Assembly: GCA_905372205.1 (NCBI GenBank)
Contig: CAJPOH010000053.1
Coordinates: 1-6,600 of the forward strand
DNA: 6,600 bases
Direction of reading: 5' to 3'
From: an uncultured Treponema sp.
GTDB lineage: Bacteria; Spirochaetota; Spirochaetia; Treponematales; Treponemataceae
Part shown: in pieces, positions 1 to 6,572 of the stretch
How positions within the stretch are numbered: position 1 is the first letter of the stretch
Layout: each line of letters begins with the position of its first letter
Made by a program: the position numbers and the translations under genes
The notes under the pieces: model-generated
What the model was told of the DNA's origin: nothing
What the model saw: the letters and a program-made list of their open reading frames with translations, nothing else
The model's database searches: none

Positions 1-1
1 G

Positions 2-1720
2 ACTTCTAATATTGCATTCATTCTAAATAGAACAAAAAAGCACAAAGCTAAGATTGTCTTTGCTTGCGTTTTTTCTGTGTTAGCTTCTCTTTGTAAGCTC
101 TCCCCTTATATTTTGATGCAAAATATTTTGTCTTCGCTCATAGACAAAAGCCCAAATAATAGTTTGATTTTTGAGCTTGTCATTTGGACATGTGTTTTGA
201 TTGTTGCAAATATCATATTCACAATGCTGGCGTTGGGAGCTTCACACATAGCAGCCTTTTCAGTCTTGTATGAATTGCGAATTAAAACAATAGAGCATTT
301 AGGACGCTTAAATCTTGGCTTTTTTCGCCATCATAGTTCAGGTCAAATTAAAAAAGCATTAGACGAAGATATAGAAAAACTAGAGCTTTTTATAGCACAT
401 CAAATTCCTGATTTAGCAGAAAGCATCATTACTCCCTTAGTCATTTTCGTCTACCTTTTAACACTCAAATGGTATCTTGCATTATGCCTACTCGTTCCAT
501 TTATTTTGGTAGCTTTAGCTCAAACTTGGATGTTCAAAGATTATGAGAAAAATGTAAATATGTATAACGAACTTAAAAATAGACTACACACAACAATTGT
601 TGAATATGTGCATGGAATTAAGATTTTTAAGGCGTTTAACCTCACAGCAAAAACTTTCAAAAACTATGTGAATGTAGTTAATGAATATCTTAGTCTTTGG
701 GTTGGAATGTGTAATTCAAGTATTAAGGCATACAGCATAGGAATTTGTATTATAGATAGTGCAACATTTTTAATCATTATTCCATTAGGTGGTTTTCTTT
801 TTTTGCAAAATCATTTGATAGGAGCAGATTTTTTAATGTTTTTATTATTAGGCTCTGTGTTTTTAACAGGTTTTGTAAAGCTTGCAATGCTTGGTGAAAG
901 TCTTTCTATGCTATTGAAAGGTGCTGAAAATGTTAGAAAAATATTAGAAACCAAAGAGCAAAAGTCTGATGGCTTGGAGCTTTCAAAAGAAGATGCACAA
1001 AAGGATATTGAGTTTAGAAATGTCAATTTTAAGTATGAAGAGCAATATGTAGTAAAAAACTTAGAGCTTACATTAAAAAAAGGAAGCGTTACGGCTCTTG
1101 TAGGTCCATCTGGCTCAGGAAAAACAACACTGGGACTTTTGCTTGGTCGCTTTTATGATGTAGAAGAAGGTGGCATTTTTATAGGAGAAAAAAACATAAA
1201 TGATTACACACTAGAAAGTTTACTCTCACAAACTAGTTTTGTTTTTCAAGATGTGTTTATTTTGAATGACACTGTGTTTAATAATGTCAATTTAGGTTTA
1301 GGTAAAACAAAAGAAGAAGTGATTAAAGCATGCAAAAAAGCTCAAATACACACGTTTATCGAAAGTTTGAAAGATGGATATGACACAGTAATTGGAGAAG
1401 GTTCAGGTATCAAACTTTCAGGCGGAGAAATGCAACGCCTTTCTATTGCAAGAGCTTTTTTAAAAGATGCTCCAATAGTTGTTTTGGATGAAGTTACATC
1501 ATATTCAGACATAGAAAACGAAAAAGAGATTCAAAAAGCATTGCAAACTCTTCTAAAAGATAAGACTGCCATTATTATTGCACATAGACTATACACAATT
1601 AAAAATGCAGATAACATTGTTGTTTTAAACGAAGGAAAGATTGCAGAAAAAGGAAAACACGACGAGTTATTAGCAAAAGATGGAATATATAAAAGAATGT
1701 GGGAGCATGAAATTGCATAA
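2..1720 (+). CDS. ABC transporter, fused membrane and ATPase domains, first half of a pair (5' partial)
   Basis: Half of a probable heterodimeric ABC transporter in the inner membrane. The frame is open from base 2 with no stop, so the gene enters from the left. The GTG at 77 lies inside what reads as transmembrane helix 1, so it is not the start. 572 residues are visible, so only a few to about 20 are probably missing. Residues 1 to about 320 hold the six-helix exporter-type membrane domain, with LGFF and ELFIAHQIPDL segments. The ATPase domain follows: Walker A GPSGSGKTT (1103-1129), Q-loop Gln (1247), signature LSGGE (1415-1429), Walker B PIVVLDE (1472-1492) and H-loop His (1583). All catalytic residues are present. 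The D-loop is SYSD (1499-1510) instead of the usual SALD. The AHxxxD-type segment and unusual D-loop recall YbtP/IrtA-type siderophore importers (family knowledge). Import and substrate are inference; an exporter remains possible. Confidence 0.93.
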   Translation, partial: TSNIAFILNRTKKHKAKIVFACVFSVLASLCKLSPYILMQNILSSLIDKSPNNSLIFELVIWTCVLIVANIIFTMLALGASHIAAFSVLYELRIKTIEHLGRLNLGFFRHHSSGQIKKALDEDIEKLELFIAHQIPDLAESIITPLVIFVYLLTLKWYLALCLLVPFILVALAQTWMFKDYEKNVNMYNELKNRLHTTIVEYVHGIKIFKAFNLTAKTFKNYVNVVNEYLSLWVGMCNSSIKAYSIGICIIDSATFLIIIPLGGFLFLQNHLIGADFLMFLLLGSVFLTGFVKLAMLGESLSMLLKGAENVRKILETKEQKSDGLELSKEDAQKDIEFRNVNFKYEEQYVVKNLELTLKKGSVTALVGPSGSGKTTLGLLLGRFYDVEEGGIFIGEKNINDYTLESLLSQTSFVFQDVFILNDTVFNNVNLGLGKTKEEVIKACKKAQIHTFIESLKDGYDTVIGEGSGIKLSGGEMQRLSIARAFLKDAPIVVLDEVTSYSDIENEKEIQKALQTLLKDKTAIIIAHRLYTIKNADNIVVLNEGKIAEKGKHDELLAKDGIYKRMWEHEIA

Positions 1721-1752
1721 GAGGATTGTTGCTTTTCTAAGGAGATGAAAAA

Positions 1753-3471
1753 ATGTTTAAGAAAATAAGAAAATTAATTGGAGATGAAGATTATAAATTA
1801 TTCATTAATCCTATAAAGATATTAGCTTTTGATGGTGTTTTCCATGGAATTATTTATAGTATGCTTTTTTTCACTTTAATAGATTTAGTGAATAAAAATA
1901 TAACAATGAAGAAAAACCTCATCTACTTAGCTATAATGATTGTAGCCTTAATTATAAGGTTTTTTCTATTATTCAAAGGTTATTACGGAGTGCAAGCTGA
2001 TGGTGCTAAAATTATTGCACATCTTAGAATAAAAATGGGAGACTATATTAAAAGGCTAGGATTAGGCTATTTTAATAAAAACAATATAGGAACTCTTTCT
2101 AATATACTCACAAATGACTTAAACGATTTTGAAATATTTATCACCCATATGACAGCTGATTTAGTAAAACTTACCATATTAATGATTTATTTAAGCATTT
2201 GTTTAATTATATTAGGTAGCATTCAAGTAATAATCTTTATTTTTTCTCTTCCAATATTTTTTCTAGGCTCTAGCAAGATAAAAGCAACAACAAAAGAAGC
2301 AAAGATTGTAAGAGCTACCATGCTTTCAAAAATTATAGAGTACGTGAAAGGAATAGAAGTATTTAAATCTTACAATATGCTAGGAACACGTTTTAAAAAT
2401 TTTAGTGAAGCACTCAATGGAGTTAAAAAATATTCAATAAAAATTGAACTTGCTGGCATTCCATATCTTATTCCAATGCAATTATTAGTGTTTTTGTCTT
2501 TTCCTATTCTCCTCATATTTGCAACACAAAAATATTTTAATGGTGGTATTAATGCAAATCAATTAGTCATTTTTATGGTAGTTTCTCTTGCATACACAAA
2601 CATAGGCTTGAATATTGGAGTTCTACTTATGGAAAGTCGCTATTTTACTGTCTCGATTGATAAATTACTCAGTGTGCTGGAAACAAAAGAAATTCCTTAT
2701 AAACTGGAAACACATAATTTTGAAGACTATTCAATCAAATTTGAAAATGTCAATTTTTCATATTTAGAAGATAAACAAGTGCTAAAAAATATAAACTTTG
2801 AAGCAAAACAAGGAAGTATGACAGCATTGGTTGGAGCTTCTGGTTCAGGCAAAACCACAATATTAAATCTCATTGCAAGGTTTTATGATGTGGCAAGTGG
2901 TAGCATTAAAATTGGAGGGCTTGATATAAAAGAGCTTAATCCTGATAGCCTACTAGAGAACATAACTATGGTTTTTCAAGATGTTTATTTAATTCAAGAC
3001 ACAATTTTTGAAAACATTAAGATTGGAAATCAAAATGCCACGCGTGAAGAAGTTATAGAAGCAGCAAAAAAAGCATTCGCAGATGATTTTATTCAAAAGC
3101 TACCTTTGGGCTATGAAACGATGATTCACGAAAGTGGAGATAGTCTTTCAGGAGGAGAAAAACAACGTATTTCAATTGCAAGAGCTTTTTTAAAAGATGC
3201 TCCTATTGTCTTACTCGACGAAGCTACTGCCTCTATTGATGTTGATAATGAATATCTTATTCAACAATCCATAAAAGAATTGACAAAAAACAAAACGGTT
3301 TTGGTTATAGCTCATAGATTAAACACAATTCGCCATGCTGACCAAATTATTGTTTTTGATGAAGGAAAAATTGTTGAAAAAGGCTCTCACGATGAACTTA
3401 TCAAAAAAGATGCTGTATATGCAAAAATGTATCGTACTATGGAACAAGCAAAAATGTGGAATATAGTGTAA
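1753..3471 (+). CDS. ABC transporter, fused membrane and ATPase domains, second half of a pair
   Basis: Complete 572-residue half-transporter, normal length for the class, and the likely dimer partner of the gene 32 nt upstream. The ATG at 1753 is supported by AAGGAG at 1739-1744 with 8-nt spacing. Predicted helices are near residues 22-45, 55-75, 136-155, 157-173, 236-258 and 268-290. The ATPase domain has Walker A GASGSGKTT (361-369), Q-loop Gln409, signature LSGGE (465-469), Walker B PIVLLDE (484-490), D-loop SID and His521, so both nucleotide sites of the dimer look competent. The ITHMTAD segment (130-136) mirrors AHQIPDL of the partner. The C-terminus carries a Y-x-K-M-Y...EQAKMW pattern that resembles the YbtQ/IrtB-type tail. 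Family knowledge: such pairs have an exporter fold, and some import ferric siderophores. No siderophore gene is visible here, so the substrate is unknown. The gene is followed directly by a terminator-like hairpin, so it is probably the last of its operon. Confidence 0.95.
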   Translation: MFKKIRKLIGDEDYKLFINPIKILAFDGVFHGIIYSMLFFTLIDLVNKNITMKKNLIYLAIMIVALIIRFFLLFKGYYGVQADGAKIIAHLRIKMGDYIKRLGLGYFNKNNIGTLSNILTNDLNDFEIFITHMTADLVKLTILMIYLSICLIILGSIQVIIFIFSLPIFFLGSSKIKATTKEAKIVRATMLSKIIEYVKGIEVFKSYNMLGTRFKNFSEALNGVKKYSIKIELAGIPYLIPMQLLVFLSFPILLIFATQKYFNGGINANQLVIFMVVSLAYTNIGLNIGVLLMESRYFTVSIDKLLSVLETKEIPYKLETHNFEDYSIKFENVNFSYLEDKQVLKNINFEAKQGSMTALVGASGSGKTTILNLIARFYDVASGSIKIGGLDIKELNPDSLLENITMVFQDVYLIQDTIFENIKIGNQNATREEVIEAAKKAFADDFIQKLPLGYETMIHESGDSLSGGEKQRISIARAFLKDAPIVLLDEATASIDVDNEYLIQQSIKELTKNKTVLVIAHRLNTIRHADQIIVFDEGKIVEKGSHDELIKKDAVYAKMYRTMEQAKMWNIV

Positions 3472-3474
3472 AGA

Positions 3475-3509
3475 CATCTTCCTCGACCACATGTGAGTTG
3501 AGGAAAATG
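3475..3509. terminator. two-way terminator-like hairpin between convergent operons
   Basis: The arms 3475-3487 and 3497-3509 pair as 12 bp with one C/A mismatch (3478/3506) and one G-U pair, around a 9-nt loop at 3488-3496. The core CCTCGAC/GTTGAGG is the only GC-rich stretch in the gap. On the plus strand CTTTT follows from 3510. On the minus strand the stem is followed by TCTTT. It lies 3 nt after the stop of the second ABC gene and 85 nt beyond the stop of ugd. It can therefore end both transcripts, although the T-tracts are short, so efficiency is uncertain. The rest of the gap (3510-3594) shows no gene, only a weak 6-bp inverted repeat (3551-3556/3571-3576). Confidence 0.6.
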
Positions 3510-3594
3510 CTTTTAAGGATTTAATTTTTAAGAATACTCACTTTGCAAGCTTATACATCTTTATATTTTCGTATAAATGTTCGCATACAGCATA

Positions 3595-4947
3595 TCAGGA
3601 TTTACGTCCCGCAACAAAAGGAATTCCAACTCCTATATATTCAAAACCACAAGATGCTATAGCTGAAGGATCATACACATTTCTAAAATCAAAAAAGTGA
3701 TTCCCCCTCATTGATTTTTTCAGATCTAGCAAATTCATTGTTCTATATTGATTCCATTCAGTCAATAAGACTATAGCATCTGCTTCTTTAACACATTCAT
3801 TTACATCATCAAAGTATGTAATTGATTTTTCTATGTGTTTTAACCGCCATTTTGCTTCTTTCATTGCAGCAGGGTCAGTTGCTTGTAAAATTGCTCCCAT
3901 CTTGGCTAATTCTTCTAAGATAACTAAGGAAGGTGCTTCTCTCATATCATCAGTATTAGGTTTAAAACTTAAACCTAATATTGCAAAAACTTTCCCCCTA
4001 ATATCTCCATTAAAACTTGTTTTTATTTTTTCTACCATCTTTAACTTCTGTTTTTCATTCTCCTCAATCACAATATCAACAATTGAAACAGGAGATAAAG
4101 CATCTTTTGCTATTTTAGAGAGAGCTTTTGTATCTTTGGGAAAACAGCTTCCACCATATCCAGGTCCTGGATGCAAAAATTTAGAACCAATTCTACCATC
4201 TCGTCCCATTGCCTTTGCTACATCTTTTACGTTTGCACCAACTTTTTCACAGAGTGAAGCAATTTGGTTTATATACGTAATTTTCACTGCCAAAAAAGCA
4301 TTGGAAGCATATTTAATCATTTCTGCACTTTCTAGGTTTGTCTCGATATATGGTGTGTCATTTAAGTATAGCACTCTATAGACATCCTTCATAATATTTC
4401 GAGCTTTTTCACTTTCACTACCAATTACAACACGATCAGGATGAGTAAAATCTAATATTGCACTTCCTTCTCGTAAAAATTCAGGATTAGAAACCACATC
4501 AAAATTAGCTATTTCAATGCCTCTTTTCTTTGTTTCATCTTTAATCCAGTTAATAACATTTCTTGCAGTTCCTACAGGTACAGTGCTTTTATCTACAATA
4601 ACCTTATAAGATGTTATGAATGGGGCGATGCTACGGGCTACACTTTCAACGTATTGTAAGTCTGCACTTCCATCATCTTGGGGTGGAGTTCCAACAGCTA
4701 TAAAAATCACTTCAGAAGAAATGGCCGCCTCTTCTAAAGAAGTTGTAAAAGATAGGCGATGGGATGACACACCTTTTTGGACTAAATCTTTTAAACCTGG
4801 TTCATATATAGGAATGTTGCCTTCTTTTAGACTATTTATTTTTGCCTCATCATTATCCATGCAGATAACCTTGTTCCCAAAATCTGCAAGACATGCCCCC
4901 GAAACTAAGCCTACATATCCTGAACCTATAACAGCAATATTTGCCAT
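3595..4947 (-). CDS. ugd: UDP-glucose 6-dehydrogenase
   Basis: Cytosolic enzyme that oxidises UDP-glucose to UDP-glucuronate with two NAD+, supplying uronic acid for surface polysaccharide. It has 450 residues from the chosen start, normal for the family. It begins with the Rossmann motif GSGYVGL. AVGTPP and STVPVGTA follow in the NAD domain, then the central helix with ESAEMIKYASNAFLAVK. The active-site segment GPGYGGSCFPKDT has its catalytic Cys at residue 268 (codon 4144-4146). The C-terminal UDP-binding domain includes LSFKPNTDDMREAPS and ends near FDFRNVYDP. An ATG two codons upstream (4953) is in frame but sits only 2 nt from the AGGAG at 4956-4960. The ATG at 4947 has 8-nt spacing and gives MANIAVIG, the usual start of the family, so I prefer it. 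The gene is last in the minus-strand group, 11 nt after the permease stop. Relatives acting on GDP-mannose or UDP-ManNAc are less likely given the GGSCFPKD context. Confidence 0.95.
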   Translation of the reverse strand: MANIAVIGSGYVGLVSGACLADFGNKVICMDNDEAKINSLKEGNIPIYEPGLKDLVQKGVSSHRLSFTTSLEEAAISSEVIFIAVGTPPQDDGSADLQYVESVARSIAPFITSYKVIVDKSTVPVGTARNVINWIKDETKKRGIEIANFDVVSNPEFLREGSAILDFTHPDRVVIGSESEKARNIMKDVYRVLYLNDTPYIETNLESAEMIKYASNAFLAVKITYINQIASLCEKVGANVKDVAKAMGRDGRIGSKFLHPGPGYGGSCFPKDTKALSKIAKDALSPVSIVDIVIEENEKQKLKMVEKIKTSFNGDIRGKVFAILGLSFKPNTDDMREAPSLVILEELAKMGAILQATDPAAMKEAKWRLKHIEKSITYFDDVNECVKEADAIVLLTEWNQYRTMNLLDLKKSMRGNHFFDFRNVYDPSAIASCGFEYIGVGIPFVAGRKS

Positions 4948-4955
4948 AAACATAA

Positions 4956-4961
4956 CTCCTA
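4956..4961 (-). promoter_or_regulatory. ribosome binding site of ugd overlapping the permease stop codon
   Basis: Read on the minus strand the hexamer is TAGGAG. Its TAG is the stop codon of the upstream permease and its AGGAG is the Shine-Dalgarno sequence for ugd. The 8-nt distance to the ATG at 4947 decides the start; the ATG at 4953 is only 2 nt away. The arrangement implies that ribosomes finishing the permease help initiation on ugd. Confidence 0.75.
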
Positions 4962-5822
4962 AAATATATCTATAAAGTTTCTTTCATTTTGATTAAATAT
5001 TACGAGTCCTAAAAAGAAAAAGAGAATAGTTGATACAATACTTGCAAAAACTGTCCAAAAATCAAGAGAGCCTGTTCCATAAAAACATATTCTACATGCT
5101 TCAATCGGAGCATTGAGTGGGTTTACATATGAAATCCACTTGTACTTTTCAGGAATCTGTGAAAGAGGATAGACTACAGCAGTTCCATACATTGCAATAT
5201 TTAATGCAAACTCTACCAAAATGCGTAAATCTCTATATTTTGTTGTGATAGAAGAAATAATCATTCCAATCCCATTCGCTAGGAGAGCAATCCACAACAA
5301 TATAAAAGGAAAAAAGAGAATATAAAATGATGGGTTAATATTCACTCCCATAATAAGATAGTAAACATAAAAGAATGCTAAACATAAGATTTGCATTGCA
5401 AGCTTCATTAAACTACCTGCAACATTGCTAATTGGAATTACAAGACGCGGAAAATATACTTTTCCAAAAAGGTTATAATTGACAACAAATATGTTTACAG
5501 CATCTGTAAAGCAATTAGAAAAAAAGCTCCATAACATTGTTCCTGTATAATAAAAGAGCATATGGGGAAGTCCATCTGTTTTTAGGGCTGCAAGATGACC
5601 AAACACAAAGGTATACATAATACTAGAAATAAGTGGATTAATAACATACCACGCAGGTCCTAGTATTGTTTGCTTATATTTTATAACAAAATCACGTTTT
5701 ATAAATATACGAATTAAATCACGATACTCAATTATTTCCTTAAAAGGTATATCAAATAAGTGCCTTCTTGGACGCAAAATCAATGTCCATTCTTCTTCTT
5801 GCTTTGCTATAGTTTCTGACAT
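4959..5822 (-). CDS. wzm: ABC-2 type polysaccharide export permease (Wzm/TagG-like)
   Basis: Membrane subunit of an ABC transporter that moves a completed lipid-linked glycan or glycopolymer across the inner membrane. It has 287 residues, typical for the family. A cytoplasmic N-terminus with an amphipathic segment carries KYKQTILGPAW (48-58), the hallmark before helix 1 of O-antigen and teichoic-acid permeases. About six helices follow, near 57-78, 88-108, 137-158, 165-190, 201-220 and 257-276. The family signatures YRDLR (196-200), the VVYPLSQIP loop, NPLNAPIE (234-241) and the C-terminal FNQNERNFIDIF are all present. AAGGAG at 5828-5833, 5 nt before the ATG, supports the start. It sits 27 nt after the cytidylyltransferase and its stop overlaps the ugd ribosome binding site, so the three genes form one transcript. 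The ATPase partner (Wzt) is not adjacent, which is unusual. KpsM-type capsule permeases are related but lack the exact N-terminal motif. Confidence 0.88.
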   Translation of the reverse strand: MSETIAKQEEEWTLILRPRRHLFDIPFKEIIEYRDLIRIFIKRDFVIKYKQTILGPAWYVINPLISSIMYTFVFGHLAALKTDGLPHMLFYYTGTMLWSFFSNCFTDAVNIFVVNYNLFGKVYFPRLVIPISNVAGSLMKLAMQILCLAFFYVYYLIMGVNINPSFYILFFPFILLWIALLANGIGMIISSITTKYRDLRILVEFALNIAMYGTAVVYPLSQIPEKYKWISYVNPLNAPIEACRICFYGTGSLDFWTVFASIVSTILFFFLGLVIFNQNERNFIDIF

Positions 5823-5849
5823 TTTCTCTCCTTAACGTAAAAACAGTGA

Positions 5850-6527
5850 TCAAAGTAGTTGGTTTAAATAAAAAATATCATTAGGTAGTGTAAGTTTGAT
5901 GTTTTCTCTGTTTCCTTCTATCACATATATGTATATATTAGTGCAATACTTCATTACTAAACTACAATCATCAGAAAAATTAGTGTCATCTAAAGAGAAA
6001 GCTTTTTGATAGGCATCTTTTAATGTTGAAAGCAAAAAGCACTGTGGTGTTTGTGCATTATATAAAAAATCGCGATTAGGAATATTTTTAATTTTTCCAT
6101 TCTCAGCTAAAAAAATTGTGTCAGTAGTTTTTGTTGCAACAGCACAAGCTACATGATTTTCTAAAGCTAGCACACAAGATTTTATAACTTCTTGACTCAC
6201 TAAAGGTCTTACACCATCATGAATTAATACTTTTTTCTTTCCTTCATAGATTTTAAGTGCAGAATAGGTAGAAAGAGAACGCACCTTTCCACCTTCAATG
6301 ATATGTTTTACTTTGCTAAAATTTTCAAGTTTAACTAACTGTCTTATGTCTTCAATAATATCTTTGTTTGCAACAACACAAATCTCATCTATATAGGAAG
6401 AAATTTGAAAACATTCTATTGTATAGGAAAGAATAGGTCGACCTTTTATCTTTACTAGTTGTTTTATCTCATTTTGAGAAAATCTGCTACCTCTGCCACC
6501 AGCTAAAATAACTGCAATTGTTTCCAT
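5850..6527 (-). CDS. IspD/TarI-family cytidylyltransferase (CTP-dependent sugar- or alditol-phosphate activation)
   Basis: Soluble 225-residue nucleotidyltransferase that transfers CMP from CTP to a phosphorylated polyol. The family includes IspD (methylerythritol phosphate, isoprenoid pathway) and TarI/Bcs1 (ribitol-5-phosphate, for CDP-ribitol). Visible elements are the N-terminal CTP loop LAGGRGSRF (8-16) with Arg15 and Lys22, HDGVRP (103-108) with Asp104, TKTTDTIF (132-139), IPNRDFLYNAQTPQCF (149-164), FSDDCSLV (184-191) and GNRENIKLT (205-213) with Lys211. All expected catalytic positions are kept. The IPNRxxLYxxQTPQxF wording and LAGGxGxR loop look closer to TarI than to classical IspD. 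Its neighbours, a glycan permease and ugd, also argue for polysaccharide precursor synthesis. Against a housekeeping role, Helicobacter and Campylobacter typically encode IspD fused to IspF, and no IspF domain is present here. No good Shine-Dalgarno precedes the ATG at 6527; the nearest AGG is 17 nt away. The substrate is not settled. Confidence 0.9.
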   Translation of the reverse strand: METIAVILAGGRGSRFSQNEIKQLVKIKGRPILSYTIECFQISSYIDEICVVANKDIIEDIRQLVKLENFSKVKHIIEGGKVRSLSTYSALKIYEGKKKVLIHDGVRPLVSQEVIKSCVLALENHVACAVATKTTDTIFLAENGKIKNIPNRDFLYNAQTPQCFLLSTLKDAYQKAFSLDDTNFSDDCSLVMKYCTNIYIYVIEGNRENIKLTLPNDIFYLNQLL

Positions 6528-6557
6528 AATTATGTTTATTTTTACCTAATCTTAAAT

Positions 6558-6572
6558 ATTATAGCAAAAAGA
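6558..6572 (-). promoter_or_regulatory. sigma-70-like extended -10 promoter of the polysaccharide gene group
   Basis: On the minus strand a short T-tract leads into TTTTTGCTATAAT, containing a perfect TATAAT (6558-6563) preceded by TGC (6564-6566). This is the T-rich plus TGnTATAAT form known for vegetative promoters in Campylobacter and Helicobacter, where a -35 box is weak or absent. It lies 30 nt upstream of the ATG at 6527, giving an expected transcript start near 6551 and a leader of about 24 nt. The remaining bases to 6600 show no recognisable gene. Confidence 0.6.

Noticed and set aside
811..1026. Open frame of 71 codons on the minus strand
   Set aside because: It lies wholly antisense to the first ABC gene, in a segment with clear coding character on the plus strand. 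The Ser/Phe-rich translation is what the reverse of AT-rich coding sequence gives, and it has no ribosome binding site or family motif.
1745..1768. ATG at 1745 just before the second ABC gene as a possible start or leader peptide
   Set aside because: It is in a different frame, directly touches the AAGGAG and reaches a stop after seven codons. The ATG at 1753 has proper spacing and opens the full gene.
1..3471. A toxin/bacteriocin or peptide export system built on the ABC pair
   Set aside because: There is no N-terminal peptidase domain, no small double-glycine precursor gene and no membrane fusion protein gene in the window, so nothing supports this over a small-molecule or siderophore transporter.
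3551..3576. Inverted repeat TTATAC / GTATAA with a 14-nt spacer
   Set aside because: It is only 6 bp, all but one pair A-T, in an AT-rich gap, so it is expected by chance and too weak for a terminator or an operator call.
3833..4381. Open frame of 182 codons on the plus strand
   Set aside because: It is antisense to the well-conserved middle and C-terminal part of ugd, including the catalytic Cys region. The length is explained by low stop density opposite this gene, and no recognisable domain is present.
4616..4975. Open frame of 119 codons on the plus strand
   Set aside because: It is antisense to the NAD-binding domain of ugd and runs into the permease gene. No ribosome binding site or motif supports it.
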